Positions 48,237 to 57,276 of a DNA stretch of 64,000 bases are shown here, one piece after another. A model generated the notes under the pieces. It saw only the letters and a program-made list of their open reading frames with translations. It ran no database searches and was not told where the DNA came from. Origin of the DNA: Pseudomonas frederiksbergensis (GTDB lineage: Bacteria; Pseudomonadota; Gammaproteobacteria; Pseudomonadales; Pseudomonadaceae); the NCBI RefSeq assembly GCF_000802155.2, contig NZ_JQGJ02000009.1, positions 62,001 through 126,000 of the forward strand, read 5' to 3'. A program made the position numbers and the translations under genes. Numbering within the stretch: position 1 is the stretch's first letter; the number at the start of each line of letters is the position of its first letter.

Positions 48237-48545
48237 TCACTTGAAACGGTGCACATTCGACAGTTGCTTGTTGACGCTGAAATTCTTGCGATAAATCAGC
48301 GCCATCTTGCCGATGACCTGTACCAGGTCTGCCTTTCCGGCTTTGCATAGCTCGGCGATGGCAGCCAGGCGGGCTTCGCGATCGAGTATGTTGAGCTTGA
48401 TCTTGATCAGCTCATGGTCACCCAGGGCGCGCTCGAGTTCGGCGAGTACACCTTCAGTCAAACCGTTGTCAGCCACAGTCAAAACCGGTTTCAGATGGTG
48501 GCCAATGGATTTGTATTGTTTCTTCTGCTCTTGAGTGAGCGGCAT
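48237..48545 (-). CDS. yhbY: CRM-domain RNA-binding protein YhbY
   Basis: This 102-aa KH-like CRM domain protein associates with the 50S precursor in E. coli. LTQEQKKQYKSIGHHLKPVL and the GKADLVQVIGKMALIYRKN loop with its GXXG-like element are typical. It is divergent from rlmE, the usual arrangement in gammaproteobacteria. Confidence 0.94.
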   Translation of the reverse strand: MPLTQEQKKQYKSIGHHLKPVLTVADNGLTEGVLAELERALGDHELIKIKLNILDREARLAAIAELCKAGKADLVQVIGKMALIYRKNFSVNKQLSNVHRFK

Positions 48546-48653
48546 AATCTGACCCCTGCGTCTGATCTTGTAAAAAGCGGCGGCCAGTTTACCCGAGCAA
48601 GTCCGGCACCGCCCAGTTAATCACGACGCGATTTATTTTTTTAGAGGTGGCCC

Positions 48654-49304
48654 GTGGCCCGTTCCAAGACAAGCCAGAACTGGCTCAAAGAACATTTCAA
48701 CGATCCCTACGTCAAAATGGCGCAGAAAGACGGCTATCGTTCGCGCGCCAGCTATAAATTGCTGGAAATCCAGGAGAAGGATCGCCTGATCCGCCCTGGC
48801 ATGACCGTGATCGACCTCGGTGCAGCGCCGGGAGGCTGGTCGCAAGTGACCAGTCGTCTGATTGGAGGGCAGGGGCGGCTGATCGCTTCCGACATCCTGG
48901 AAATGGATGGCATCCCCGACGTCACCTTCATCCAGGGCGATTTCACGGAGGACGCGGTGTTGGCGAAAATCCTCGAGGCCGTCGGAAATACCGAAGTCGA
49001 CCTTGTGATTTCCGATATGGCCCCCAATATGAGTGGATTGGCGGCTGTCGACATGCCTCGTGCGATGTTCCTCAGCGAACTGGCCCTAGATCTTGCGGGG
49101 CGGGTTCTGCGTCCGGGTGGTGATTTCCTGATCAAGGTTTTCCAAGGCGAAGGCTTCGACGAATACCACAAGGGCATCCGCAAGCTGTTCGACAAAGTGC
49201 AGATGCGCAAGCCATTGTCGTCCCGTGACCGTTCTCGCGAGCAGTACTTGCTGGCGCGTGGGTTCCGCGGGATTGAAGGCGCTGCCAGCGATGAGCGTCT
49301 TTAA
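48654..49304 (+). CDS. rlmE: 23S rRNA (uridine-2'-O) methyltransferase RlmE (FtsJ/RrmJ)
   Basis: This 216-aa enzyme methylates U2552 of 23S rRNA. The SAM site is VIDLGAAPGGWSQVTSRLIG near residue 45. The catalytic K-D-K-E residues lie in the segments SRASYKLLEI, VDLVISDMAPNMSG, DFLIKVFQGEG and SREQYLLARG. The start is GTG 48654 with TAGAGG upstream. In E. coli it also precedes ftsH and is a heat-shock gene. No clear RpoH promoter was found here. Confidence 0.96.
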   Translation: MARSKTSQNWLKEHFNDPYVKMAQKDGYRSRASYKLLEIQEKDRLIRPGMTVIDLGAAPGGWSQVTSRLIGGQGRLIASDILEMDGIPDVTFIQGDFTEDAVLAKILEAVGNTEVDLVISDMAPNMSGLAAVDMPRAMFLSELALDLAGRVLRPGGDFLIKVFQGEGFDEYHKGIRKLFDKVQMRKPLSSRDRSREQYLLARGFRGIEGAASDERL

Positions 49305-49343
49305 TGAGGGGCGATAGTTTTTTTTGTCTCGCCTTGCAAAAGC

Positions 49344-49363
49344 CGCGTAACGAAAATTACGCG
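49344..49363 (+). terminator. Hairpin between rlmE and ftsH
   Basis: CGCGTAA (49344-49350) pairs with TTACGCG (49357-49363) around CGAAAA. No T run follows, so it may reduce rather than stop read-through into ftsH. Confidence 0.4.
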
Positions 49364-49487
49364 AGTCAAAGTTTCACAAAGGGTTACAGACGGCGCCTGC
49401 CAAGTCGCAGGTAATGTAGTAAGTTAGGCCGGTGAATATCATGCGAAGCGCGCGCCAGTAGCGGAGCTTGCTTCAGAGGGTAGTTAA

Positions 49488-51407
49488 TTGAACGATATGG
49501 CAAAGAATCTGATCCTGTGGTTGATCATCGCAGCAGTCCTTGTGACCGTGATGAACAACTTCTCCAGCCCTAACGAGCCGCAGACCCTCAACTATTCCGA
49601 CTTCCTCCAGCAGGTCAAGGAAGGCAAGGTCGAGCGCGTAGCGGTTGATGGCTATGTGATTACCGGCAAGCGCACCGATGGCGACAATTTCAAGACCATT
49701 CGTCCGGCCATCCAGGACAACGGCCTGATCGGCGACCTGGTGGATAATCGTGTCGTGATCGAAGGCAAGCAACCCGAGCAGCAAAGCATCTGGACGCAGC
49801 TCCTGGTCGCAAGCTTCCCTATCCTCGTGATCATTGCGGTGTTCATGTTCTTCATGCGCCAGATGCAGGGCGGAGCCGGAGGCAAGGGCGGGCCGATGAG
49901 TTTCGGCAAGAGCAAGGCCCGGCTGTTGTCCGAAGATCAGGTCAAGACCACCCTTGCCGACGTCGCAGGTTGCGATGAGGCCAAGGAGGAAGTGGGTGAG
50001 CTGGTCGAATTCCTGCGCGATCCGGGCAAATTCCAACGCCTGGGCGGCCGCATTCCACGTGGCGTGCTGATGGTCGGCCCACCGGGTACTGGTAAGACGT
50101 TGCTGGCCAAGGCGATCGCCGGCGAAGCGAAAGTGCCGTTCTTCACGATTTCCGGTTCCGATTTTGTCGAGATGTTCGTCGGCGTGGGCGCGAGTCGTGT
50201 ACGTGACATGTTCGAACAAGCCAAGAAGCACGCTCCTTGCATCATTTTCATCGACGAGATCGACGCTGTCGGTCGTCACCGTGGCGCCGGCATGGGTGGT
50301 GGTCACGACGAGCGTGAACAGACTCTCAACCAGTTGCTGGTCGAGATGGACGGTTTTGAAATGAACGACGGCATCATCGTGATTGCCGCTACCAACCGTC
50401 CTGATGTGCTCGACCCTGCGCTGTTGCGTCCAGGTCGTTTCGACCGCCAGGTCGTCGTGGGGCTGCCGGACATTCGCGGTCGCGAACAGATCCTGAAGGT
50501 CCACATGCGCAAGGTGCCGATGGGTGATGATGTCGCTCCAGCGGTCATCGCCCGCGGTACGCCGGGTTTCTCCGGCGCAGACTTGGCAAACCTTGTAAAC
50601 GAGGCGTCGTTGTTTGCGGCCCGTTCCGGCAAGCGCGTCGTGGAAATGAAAGAGTTCGAATTGGCCAAGGACAAGATCATGATGGGCGCCGAGCGCAAAT
50701 CGATGGTCATGTCGGAAAAAGAAAAGCAGAACACGGCTTACCATGAGGCGGGTCACGCCATTGTCGGTCGCGTAGTGCCTGAGCATGATCCGGTGTACAA
50801 GGTATCGATCATCCCGCGCGGTCGCGCGCTGGGCGTTACGATGTTCCTTCCGGAAGAAGACCGCTACAGCCTTTCCAAGCGTGCATTGATCAGTCAGATC
50901 TGTTCGCTGTATGGCGGTCGTATCGCCGAGGAAATGACGTTGGGCTTCGATGGCGTAACGACCGGTGCGTCGAACGACATCATGCGTGCCAGCCAGATTG
51001 CTCGGAACATGGTGACCAAGTGGGGCTTGTCCGAGAAGCTTGGACCGTTGATGTACGCAGAGGAAGAGGGCGAAGTGTTCCTTGGACGCGGTGGTGGTGG
51101 GCAGCATGCGAGCTTCTCGGGCGAGACTGCCAAGCTTATCGACACTGAAGTTCGCAGCATCATCGACCTCTGCTACGGAACGGCCAAGCAGATCCTCACG
51201 GATAATCGCGATAAGCTGGATGCGATGGCTGATGCCTTGATGAAGTATGAAACCATCGATGCCGAGCAGATCGACGACATCATGGCAGGCCGCACGCCTC
51301 GCGAACCTCGTGATTGGACGGGCGGCACGGGTACCTCGGGTACGCCTCCGGCGGTGCAGGGCGAGCGTCCGGAAACACCTATCGGCGGTCCGGCGGCCGA
51401 CGTCTAA
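49488..51407 (+). CDS. ftsH: ATP-dependent zinc metalloprotease FtsH
   Basis: This 639-aa membrane AAA protease has two N-terminal spans (LILWLIIAAVLVTVMN and LLVASFPILVIIAVFMFF). The AAA module has Walker A GPPGTGKTLLAKAIAGEAK and the Walker B IIFIDEIDAVG. The zinc site HEAGH is near residue 418. The start is taken as TTG 49488 with GAGGG upstream. ATG 49497 is close by and equally good. It degrades LpxC, RpoH and misfolded membrane proteins in relatives. Confidence 0.97.
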   Translation: MNDMAKNLILWLIIAAVLVTVMNNFSSPNEPQTLNYSDFLQQVKEGKVERVAVDGYVITGKRTDGDNFKTIRPAIQDNGLIGDLVDNRVVIEGKQPEQQSIWTQLLVASFPILVIIAVFMFFMRQMQGGAGGKGGPMSFGKSKARLLSEDQVKTTLADVAGCDEAKEEVGELVEFLRDPGKFQRLGGRIPRGVLMVGPPGTGKTLLAKAIAGEAKVPFFTISGSDFVEMFVGVGASRVRDMFEQAKKHAPCIIFIDEIDAVGRHRGAGMGGGHDEREQTLNQLLVEMDGFEMNDGIIVIAATNRPDVLDPALLRPGRFDRQVVVGLPDIRGREQILKVHMRKVPMGDDVAPAVIARGTPGFSGADLANLVNEASLFAARSGKRVVEMKEFELAKDKIMMGAERKSMVMSEKEKQNTAYHEAGHAIVGRVVPEHDPVYKVSIIPRGRALGVTMFLPEEDRYSLSKRALISQICSLYGGRIAEEMTLGFDGVTTGASNDIMRASQIARNMVTKWGLSEKLGPLMYAEEEGEVFLGRGGGGQHASFSGETAKLIDTEVRSIIDLCYGTAKQILTDNRDKLDAMADALMKYETIDAEQIDDIMAGRTPREPRDWTGGTGTSGTPPAVQGERPETPIGGPAADV

Positions 51408-51415
51408 GGCTTGAA

Positions 51416-52267
51416 ATGACTTCTGTCCAGTCCTCGACCCGGTTGCCTTGCGGCAACCGGGTTCTTGATTTGGCCCATGTGCATGTCATGGGTATCCTTA
51501 ACGTCACTCCAGACTCCTTTTCCGATGGTGGGCGCTTCAATCAGCTCGACGCTGCGTTGCGGCATGCGGAGGCCATGGTCTCGGCTGGCGCGACGCTGAT
51601 CGATGTGGGGGGCGAGTCCACCCGTCCGGGTGCTCGGGCGGTTTCGCCGACTGAAGAGCTGGAGCGAGTGGCGCCGATTGTCGAGCGCATCCATCGCGAG
51701 CTTGATGTCGTTATCTCGGTCGACACGTCCACGCCGGCAGTCATGCGTGAGGCGGCGCGCCTGGGGGCGGGGCTGATCAATGATGTTCGCGCCTTGCGCC
51801 GCGATGGCGCTCTGGATGCGGCCGCTGCCACGGGCCTGCCGGTTTGCCTGATGCATATGCTTGGCGAACCAGGAACCATGCAGGACGACCCGAGCTATCA
51901 CGACGTGACCAGGGAAGTGGGCGAATTCCTGGCGGAGCGCATGGGCCTTTGTGCTGCTGCGGGTATTCCTGCCGAGCGCATCATCCTTGATCCCGGATTC
52001 GGTTTTGCGAAGACGCTGGCGCACAATCTGAGCCTGTTCAAACATATGGAAGCCTTGCATGCCCTGGGGCGGCCCCTATTGGTCGGCGTCTCGCGAAAGA
52101 GCATGATAGGCAATGCCTTGGGTCGCCCGGTGGGAGACCGTCTGTACGGTGGTCTCGCCCTGGCGGCCCTGGCCATTACAAAAGGCGCGCGTATATTGCG
52201 AGTGCATGATGTAGTCGAAACAATGGATGTCGTGCGGATGATCGCAGCCGTGGATTCAGCCGAATAA
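51416..52267 (+). CDS. folP: Dihydropteroate synthase
   Basis: This 283-aa enzyme of folate synthesis, the sulfonamide target, is complete. The signature HVMGILNVTPDSFSDGGRF is near residue 23, GATLIDVGGESTRPGA near 60, and the C-terminal LVGVSRKSMIGNALGRP and ILRVHDVVETMDVVRM. The start at ATG 51416 is 8 bases after ftsH. Upstream in-frame codons lie within ftsH. Confidence 0.96.
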   Translation: MTSVQSSTRLPCGNRVLDLAHVHVMGILNVTPDSFSDGGRFNQLDAALRHAEAMVSAGATLIDVGGESTRPGARAVSPTEELERVAPIVERIHRELDVVISVDTSTPAVMREAARLGAGLINDVRALRRDGALDAAAATGLPVCLMHMLGEPGTMQDDPSYHDVTREVGEFLAERMGLCAAAGIPAERIILDPGFGFAKTLAHNLSLFKHMEALHALGRPLLVGVSRKSMIGNALGRPVGDRLYGGLALAALAITKGARILRVHDVVETMDVVRMIAAVDSAE

Positions 52268-52283
52268 GAATGATGGAGCACTT

Positions 52284-53621
52284 ATGAGTAAAAAATATTT
52301 TGGCACCGACGGCATCCGTGGTCGGGTCGGCGAATATCCCATTACCCCTGATTTCATGCTCAAGCTTGGCTGGGCTGCCGGCATGGCGTTCCGAAAAATG
52401 GGTGCCTGCAGGGTCCTCGTCGGTAAGGACACGCGGATATCCGGTTACATGTTTGAGTCGGCCCTTGAAGCCGGCCTGACGTCGGCGGGAGCCGATGTCA
52501 TGCTGCTCGGGCCAATGCCCACGCCTGCTATCGCCTACCTGACCCGCACTTTCCAGGCGCAGGCCGGCATCGTGATCAGCGCGTCGCATAATCCCCATGA
52601 CGACAACGGCATCAAGTTCTTCTCCGGCAAGGGTACCAAGCTGCCTGACGAAATCGAGCTGATGATTGAAGAGCTGCTGGATGCGCCGATGACGGTGGTT
52701 GAGTCAAGCAAGATCGGCAAGGTCTCCCGGATCAATGATGCATCGGGTCGCTACATTGAGTTCTGCAAAGGCAGCGTTCCAACCGGTACCAGTTTCTCAG
52801 GGCTCAAGATCGTGGTCGATTGCGCCCATGGCGCAACCTACAAGGTTGCACCCAGTGTATTTCGTGAGTTGGGCGCAGAAGTCGTCGTGCTTTCCGCCCA
52901 GCCGAACGGGCTGAACATCAACCATAACTGTGGATCGACCCATACCGAGGCATTGCAGGCCGCCGTATTGGCTGAGCATGCCGATCTCGGGATCGCCTTC
53001 GACGGAGATGGCGATCGAGTGCTGATGGTCGACCACACCGGTACGGTTGTCGACGGTGATGAGCTGCTGTTCATCATCGCTCGCGATTTGCACGGGCGTG
53101 GCAAGCTGCAAGGCGGCGTCGTCGGAACATTGATGAGCAACCTCGGCCTTGAACTGGCCCTGGCTGATCTGGATATTCCCTTTGTGCGCGCCAATGTGGG
53201 CGACCGCTACGTGATTTCCGAGTTGCTAGAGCGCAGCTGGGTGATTGGTGGCGAAAATTCGGGGCATATTGTCTGTTTCGACCACACCACCACTGGCGAT
53301 GCGATCATTGCCGCCTTGCAAGTGTTGATGGCGCTCAAGGCGCGTAACGAAAGCCTCGCGCAGTCGCGCCAGGCGTTGCGCAAGTGTCCGCAGGTGTTGA
53401 TCAATGTACGTTTCGGCGGGGGTGTGAATCCGCTTGATCACGCGACGGTCAAGCAAGCCAGTGAGCGCGTCACCCAGGCAATGGCAGGGCGTGGAAGGGT
53501 ATTGTTGCGCAAGTCGGGAACAGAGCCTTTGGTGCGCGTAATGGTCGAAGGAGAGGACGAAACCCAGGTCCGTGGTTATGCCGAAGAGCTGGCAAAGCTT
53601 GTTACTGAAGTTTCTGCCTGA
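52284..53621 (+). CDS. glmM: Phosphoglucosamine mutase
   Basis: The 445-aa enzyme converts glucosamine-6-phosphate to glucosamine-1-phosphate for cell wall and lipopolysaccharide precursors. KYFGTDGIRGRVGEYPI opens the protein, the active serine is in GIVISASHNPHDDNG (near residue 101), and the metal site is AFDGDGDRVLMVD. The C-terminal RVLLRKSGTEPLVRVMVEG is the phosphate-binding loop. It follows folP by 16 bases, as in E. coli. Confidence 0.97.
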   Translation: MSKKYFGTDGIRGRVGEYPITPDFMLKLGWAAGMAFRKMGACRVLVGKDTRISGYMFESALEAGLTSAGADVMLLGPMPTPAIAYLTRTFQAQAGIVISASHNPHDDNGIKFFSGKGTKLPDEIELMIEELLDAPMTVVESSKIGKVSRINDASGRYIEFCKGSVPTGTSFSGLKIVVDCAHGATYKVAPSVFRELGAEVVVLSAQPNGLNINHNCGSTHTEALQAAVLAEHADLGIAFDGDGDRVLMVDHTGTVVDGDELLFIIARDLHGRGKLQGGVVGTLMSNLGLELALADLDIPFVRANVGDRYVISELLERSWVIGGENSGHIVCFDHTTTGDAIIAALQVLMALKARNESLAQSRQALRKCPQVLINVRFGGGVNPLDHATVKQASERVTQAMAGRGRVLLRKSGTEPLVRVMVEGEDETQVRGYAEELAKLVTEVSA

Positions 53622-53687
53622 ATTCGGCTTGCCAGTCATGAAACGGTTGGGTAACATCTGCGCCCACTTTGACCGACGAGGTACAGC

Positions 53688-54443
53688 ATGCGTCGCCCTA
53701 TGGTAGCTGGTAACTGGAAAATGCACGGTACCCGCGCCAGCGTCGCTGAGCTGACCAACGGCCTTCGTCATCTGGCCTTGCCAAGCGGTGTTGATGTCGC
53801 GGTATTCCCGCCCTGCTTGTATATCAACCAAGTGGTTGATGCCTTGAAGGGTAAGTCGATTTTGGTCGGCGCGCAGAACTCTGCGGTGGAATCCATGCAA
53901 GGTGCGCTGACCGGTGAGATTGCGCCGAGTCAGTTGGTGGATGCAGGGTGTTCCCTGGTCCTGATCGGACATTCCGAGCGTCGCCAGATTATGGGCGAGC
54001 AGGACAAGATGCTGATCCGCAAATTTGCTGCGGCTCAGGCTTGCGGTCTGATTCCGGTGCTGTGTGTAGGGGAAACTCTCGAGCAGCGTGAAGCCGGCAA
54101 GACGCTTGAGGTTGTCGGGCGTCAGCTGGGCAGCATCATAGAAGACTTGGGTGTCGGTGCTTTTGCAAAGGCCGTCATTGCTTACGAGCCGGTCTGGGCC
54201 ATTGGTACAGGGCTCACGGCTTCGCCGCAGCAGGCGCAGGATGTGCACGCCGCCATCCGTGCGCAGTTGGCGGCAGAGAATTCTGAAGTGGCACGAGGTG
54301 TGCGGCTTCTATACGGCGGCAGCGTGAAGGCGGCCAATGCGGCTGAACTGTTCGGCATGCCGGATATCGATGGGGGGCTCATTGGTGGAGCGTCCCTGAA
54401 TGCAGATGAGTTCGGTGCGATCTGTCGCGCCGCGGGAAACTGA
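53688..54443 (+). CDS. tpiA: Triosephosphate isomerase
   Basis: This 251-aa glycolytic isomerase has the lysine in GNWKMHGT near residue 10, the histidine in LVLIGHSERRQIMGE, and catalytic glutamate in VIAYEPVWAIGTG. The phosphate-binding LYGGSVKAANAAELF is near the C-terminus. CGAGGTACAGC precedes the ATG. It is followed after 4 bases by secG. Confidence 0.97.
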   Translation: MRRPMVAGNWKMHGTRASVAELTNGLRHLALPSGVDVAVFPPCLYINQVVDALKGKSILVGAQNSAVESMQGALTGEIAPSQLVDAGCSLVLIGHSERRQIMGEQDKMLIRKFAAAQACGLIPVLCVGETLEQREAGKTLEVVGRQLGSIIEDLGVGAFAKAVIAYEPVWAIGTGLTASPQQAQDVHAAIRAQLAAENSEVARGVRLLYGGSVKAANAAELFGMPDIDGGLIGGASLNADEFGAICRAAGN

Positions 54444-54447
54444 AAAA

Positions 54448-54831
54448 ATGCTGGAAACAGTCGTAGTCGTTTTTCATCTGCTGGGCGCGCTGGGTGTAGT
54501 CGCTCTCGTATTGCTGCAGCAGGGTAAAGGTGCGGATGCTGGTGCGTCTTTCGGTGCAGGTGCTTCAAATACTGTATTCGGAAGCCAAGGTTCCTCTACC
54601 TTTCTTAGTAAGTTTACTGCTATACTCGCCGCCGGTTTCTTCATAACCAGCTTAGGGTTAGGTTACTTTGCTAAAGAGAAGGCTCAAGAGCTGACTCAGG
54701 TAGGTTTGCCAAATCCAGCGGTGTTGGAAGCGCCAAAGCAACAGCCGGCTTCTGATGATGTCCCGGTGCTTCAAGAGCAAAAGTCGGCCAACTCGGCGAC
54801 TGACGTACCTCCAGCTCAAGAGCAGAAGTAA
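54448..54831 (+). CDS. secG: Preprotein translocase subunit SecG
   Basis: This 127-aa small subunit of the SecYEG channel has two spans: VVVVFHLLGALGVVALVLL and FTAILAAGFFITSLGLGYF. The glycine-rich QQGKGADAGASFGAGASNT cytoplasmic loop between them is the family signature. The C-terminal tail is rich in glutamine, proline and alanine. The start at ATG 54448 is 4 bases after the tpiA stop. Confidence 0.94.
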   Translation: MLETVVVVFHLLGALGVVALVLLQQGKGADAGASFGAGASNTVFGSQGSSTFLSKFTAILAAGFFITSLGLGYFAKEKAQELTQVGLPNPAVLEAPKQQPASDDVPVLQEQKSANSATDVPPAQEQK

Positions 54832-54853
54832 GAAGGTTTCAAGCGCTGTATTT

Positions 54854-54939
54854 GCCGAGGTGGTGGAATTGGTAGACACGCAACCTTGAGGTGGTTGTGC
54901 CCATAGGGTGTAGGGGTTCGAGTCCCCTTCTCGGTACCA
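54854..54939 (+). tRNA. leuU: tRNA-Leu (anticodon GAG)
   Basis: 86 nt with CCA encoded. The acceptor GCCGAGG pairs with TCTCGGT. The anticodon loop is CTTGAGG, giving GAG for CUC/CUU leucine codons. There is a long variable arm (GGTTGTGCCCATAGGGTG...) as expected for a type II tRNA, and the T loop is GGTTCGAGTCC. The position after secG matches E. coli leuU. Confidence 0.95.
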
Positions 54940-54950
54940 ATTATCAGGAG

Positions 54951-54968
54951 AGCCCGCTTTTGCGGGCT
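54951..54968 (+). terminator. Terminator after tRNA-Leu
   Basis: AGCCCGC-TTTT-GCGGGCT followed by TTCTT. Confidence 0.85.
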
Positions 54969-55036
54969 TTCTTGTAGGTGGAAGCGTTACATTGACCCTA
55001 TTAGGGATCGGTCGTATACTTCCGCCCCAGCTTTGT

Positions 55037-55113
<77 letters not shown>

Positions 55114-55121
55114 GTTTCAGG

Positions 55122-55137
55122 GCCCCTTCCAAGGGGC
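55122..55137 (+). terminator. Terminator after tRNA-fMet
   Basis: GCCCCTT-CC-AAGGGGC followed by five T. Confidence 0.88.
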
Positions 55138-55160
55138 TTTTTGTTAGCTGGACACTTTAC

Positions 55161-55210
55161 AACGCCGCTGTTCAACGGCGTTTCAAGGATGGGCGTTTCG
55201 CCCATTTTTT
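55161..55210 (+). terminator. Two consecutive hairpins before rimP
   Basis: AACGCCG/CGGCGTT (55161-55167 and 55176-55182) is followed by ATGGGCG/CGCCCAT (55189-55195 and 55199-55205) with a T run. With the preceding tRNA terminator this gives three hairpins before the rimP-nusA operon, which may attenuate it. Confidence 0.75.
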
Positions 55211-55249
55211 ATTTTGCACAGCATGCACTACATGCACGAGGGGGTTCAG

Positions 55250-55708
55250 GTGTCGAGCAAGCTAGAAGAGTTGCAGGCCTTGTTGGCCCCGGTGGTCGTG
55301 GCCCTAGGCTATGAATGCTGGGGTATTGAGTTTTCGGCTCAAGGTCGCCACTCAATGTTGCGCGTTTATATTGATAAGGAAGGCGGTGTGCTGGTGGACG
55401 ATTGCGCCATTGTCAGCCGTCAGATCAGTGGTGTACTGGATGTTGAAGATCCAATCGCCTCCGAATACACCCTTGAAGTTTCCTCGCCTGGCATGGAACG
55501 CCCTCTGTTCACTCTTGAGCAGTTTGCTTCGTTTGCCGGTGAACAAGTGAAAATCAGGCTGCGCTCGCCTTTCGAAGGTCGACGCAACTTCCAAGGCCTT
55601 CTACGCGGTGTAGAAGAGCAGGATGTCGTGGTTCAAGTAGACGAACACGAATTCCTGTTGCCGATCGATATGATCGACAAGGCCAACATTATTCCCAGTT
55701 TTGACTGA
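55250..55708 (+). CDS. rimP: Ribosome maturation factor RimP
   Basis: This 152-aa protein assists 30S maturation. Typical segments are LALLAPVVV-like start, LEVSSPGMERPLFTLEQF near residue 80, and the C-terminal Sm-like domain (FQGLLRGVEEQDVVVQVD). The start is GTG 55250 with GAGGGGG upstream. ATG codons at 55214-55232 in frame are possible but give an unusual extension. nusA follows. Confidence 0.94.
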   Translation: MSSKLEELQALLAPVVVALGYECWGIEFSAQGRHSMLRVYIDKEGGVLVDDCAIVSRQISGVLDVEDPIASEYTLEVSSPGMERPLFTLEQFASFAGEQVKIRLRSPFEGRRNFQGLLRGVEEQDVVVQVDEHEFLLPIDMIDKANIIPSFD

Positions 55709-55767
55709 TACGTGCCAGATACTGCGGATCCCGCGGATCCAATGGCTTGCGAAAGGCGAGGCGTACG

Positions 55768-57249
55768 ATGAGCAAAGAAGTACTGCTGGTTGTTGAGTCG
55801 GTATCCAATGAAAAGGGCGTACCGGCTAACGTTATTTTTGAAGCGCTGGAGCTGGCCCTGGCCACTGCTACCAAGAAGCGGTTCGAAGACGAAGTTGATT
55901 TGCGTGTGGAAATCAATCGCCACACGGGTGCCTACGAGACGTTCCGTCGCTGGACGGTAGTCGAGGAAGCGGACCTGGACGACCCGGCTATCGAAACCTG
56001 GCCGAGCAAGGTTGCGGAAACGCACCCGGGCGCCAAGGTCGGTGATGTCGTCGAAGAAAAAATCGAGTCCATTGAATTCGGTCGCATCGCTGCACAGACT
56101 GCCAAGCAGGTTATTGTGCAGAAAGTTCGCGAAGCCGAGCGCGCGCAAGTCGTCGACGCTTATCGCGAGCGCCTGGGGGAAATCATCTCCGGCACCGTGA
56201 AAAAAGTGACCCGCGACAACGTGATCGTCGACCTGGGCAACAACGCCGAAGCGTTGCTGGCTCGCGAAGACATCATTTCTCGCGAAACTTTCCGGGTTGG
56301 CGTGCGTTTGCGTGCGCTGCTCAAGGAAATCCGCACCGAGAACCGCGGCCCGCAGCTGATCCTGTCGCGTACTGCGCCGGAGATGCTGATCGAGTTGTTC
56401 CGCATCGAAGTGCCGGAGATTGCTGAAGGCCTGATCGAAGTCATGGCCGCGTCCCGTGATCCGGGTTCGCGTGCCAAGATCGCGGTCCGCTCCAAGGACA
56501 AGCGTATCGACCCGCAAGGTGCCTGCATCGGCATGCGTGGTTCGCGTGTCCAGGCCGTATCCGGCGAGTTGGGCGGTGAGCGCGTGGACATCGTCCTGTG
56601 GGACGACAACCCGGCTCAGTTCGTGATCAATGCCATGTCGCCTGCTGAAGTGGCGGCAATTATCGTCGACGAAGATGCCCATGCCATGGACATCGCCGTT
56701 GGCGCAGACAATCTGGCTCAGGCCATCGGTCGCGGTGGTCAGAACGTGCGTCTGGCCAGCCAATTGACTGGCTGGACCCTGAACGTGATGACCGAATCGG
56801 ACATCCAGGCTAAGCAGCAAGCTGAAACCGGCGATATCCTGCGCAACTTCATCGAAGAGCTTGAAGTCGATGAAGAGCTGGCGCAGGTGCTGGTGGATGA
56901 AGGCTTTACCAGCCTGGAAGAGATTGCCTACGTACCGGTGGAGGAAATGCTCAACATCGACGGCTTTGACGAGGAAATCGTCAACGAGCTTCGCGCTCGG
57001 GCCAAGGATCGTTTGTTGACCAAAGCCATCGCTACTGAGGAAAAGCTGGCAGACGCCCATCCGGCCGAAGACCTGCTCTCGCTTGAGGGCATGGACAAGG
57101 ATTTGGCGATGGAACTGGCGGTGCGCGGCGTAATTACCCGCGAAGACCTGGCCGAGCAGTCTATTGACGATCTGCTCGACATCGACGGCATTGACGATGA
57201 TCGTGCCGGCAAGTTGATCATGGCCGCCCGAGCCCACTGGTTCGAGTAA
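55768..57249 (+). CDS. nusA: Transcription termination/antitermination factor NusA
   Basis: This 493-aa RNA polymerase factor has an N-terminal polymerase-binding domain (MSKEVLLVVESVSNEKGVP), then S1 (ISGTVKKVTRDNVIVDLGN) and KH1/KH2 (ACIGMRGSRVQAVSGELGGE, AIGRGGQNVRLASQL). Two C-terminal acidic repeats bind the polymerase (EEMLNIDGFDEEIVNELR, DDLLDIDGIDDDRAGKL). The order rimP-nusA-infB is conserved. Confidence 0.97.
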   Translation: MSKEVLLVVESVSNEKGVPANVIFEALELALATATKKRFEDEVDLRVEINRHTGAYETFRRWTVVEEADLDDPAIETWPSKVAETHPGAKVGDVVEEKIESIEFGRIAAQTAKQVIVQKVREAERAQVVDAYRERLGEIISGTVKKVTRDNVIVDLGNNAEALLAREDIISRETFRVGVRLRALLKEIRTENRGPQLILSRTAPEMLIELFRIEVPEIAEGLIEVMAASRDPGSRAKIAVRSKDKRIDPQGACIGMRGSRVQAVSGELGGERVDIVLWDDNPAQFVINAMSPAEVAAIIVDEDAHAMDIAVGADNLAQAIGRGGQNVRLASQLTGWTLNVMTESDIQAKQQAETGDILRNFIEELEVDEELAQVLVDEGFTSLEEIAYVPVEEMLNIDGFDEEIVNELRARAKDRLLTKAIATEEKLADAHPAEDLLSLEGMDKDLAMELAVRGVITREDLAEQSIDDLLDIDGIDDDRAGKLIMAARAHWFE

Positions 57250-57276
57250 TTAGGCGCGGCCTGAGGAGAGAAGTGC

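Noticed and set aside
54400..54447. Upstream extension of secG
   Set aside because: The added residues are encoded inside tpiA and precede the conserved SecG N-terminus.
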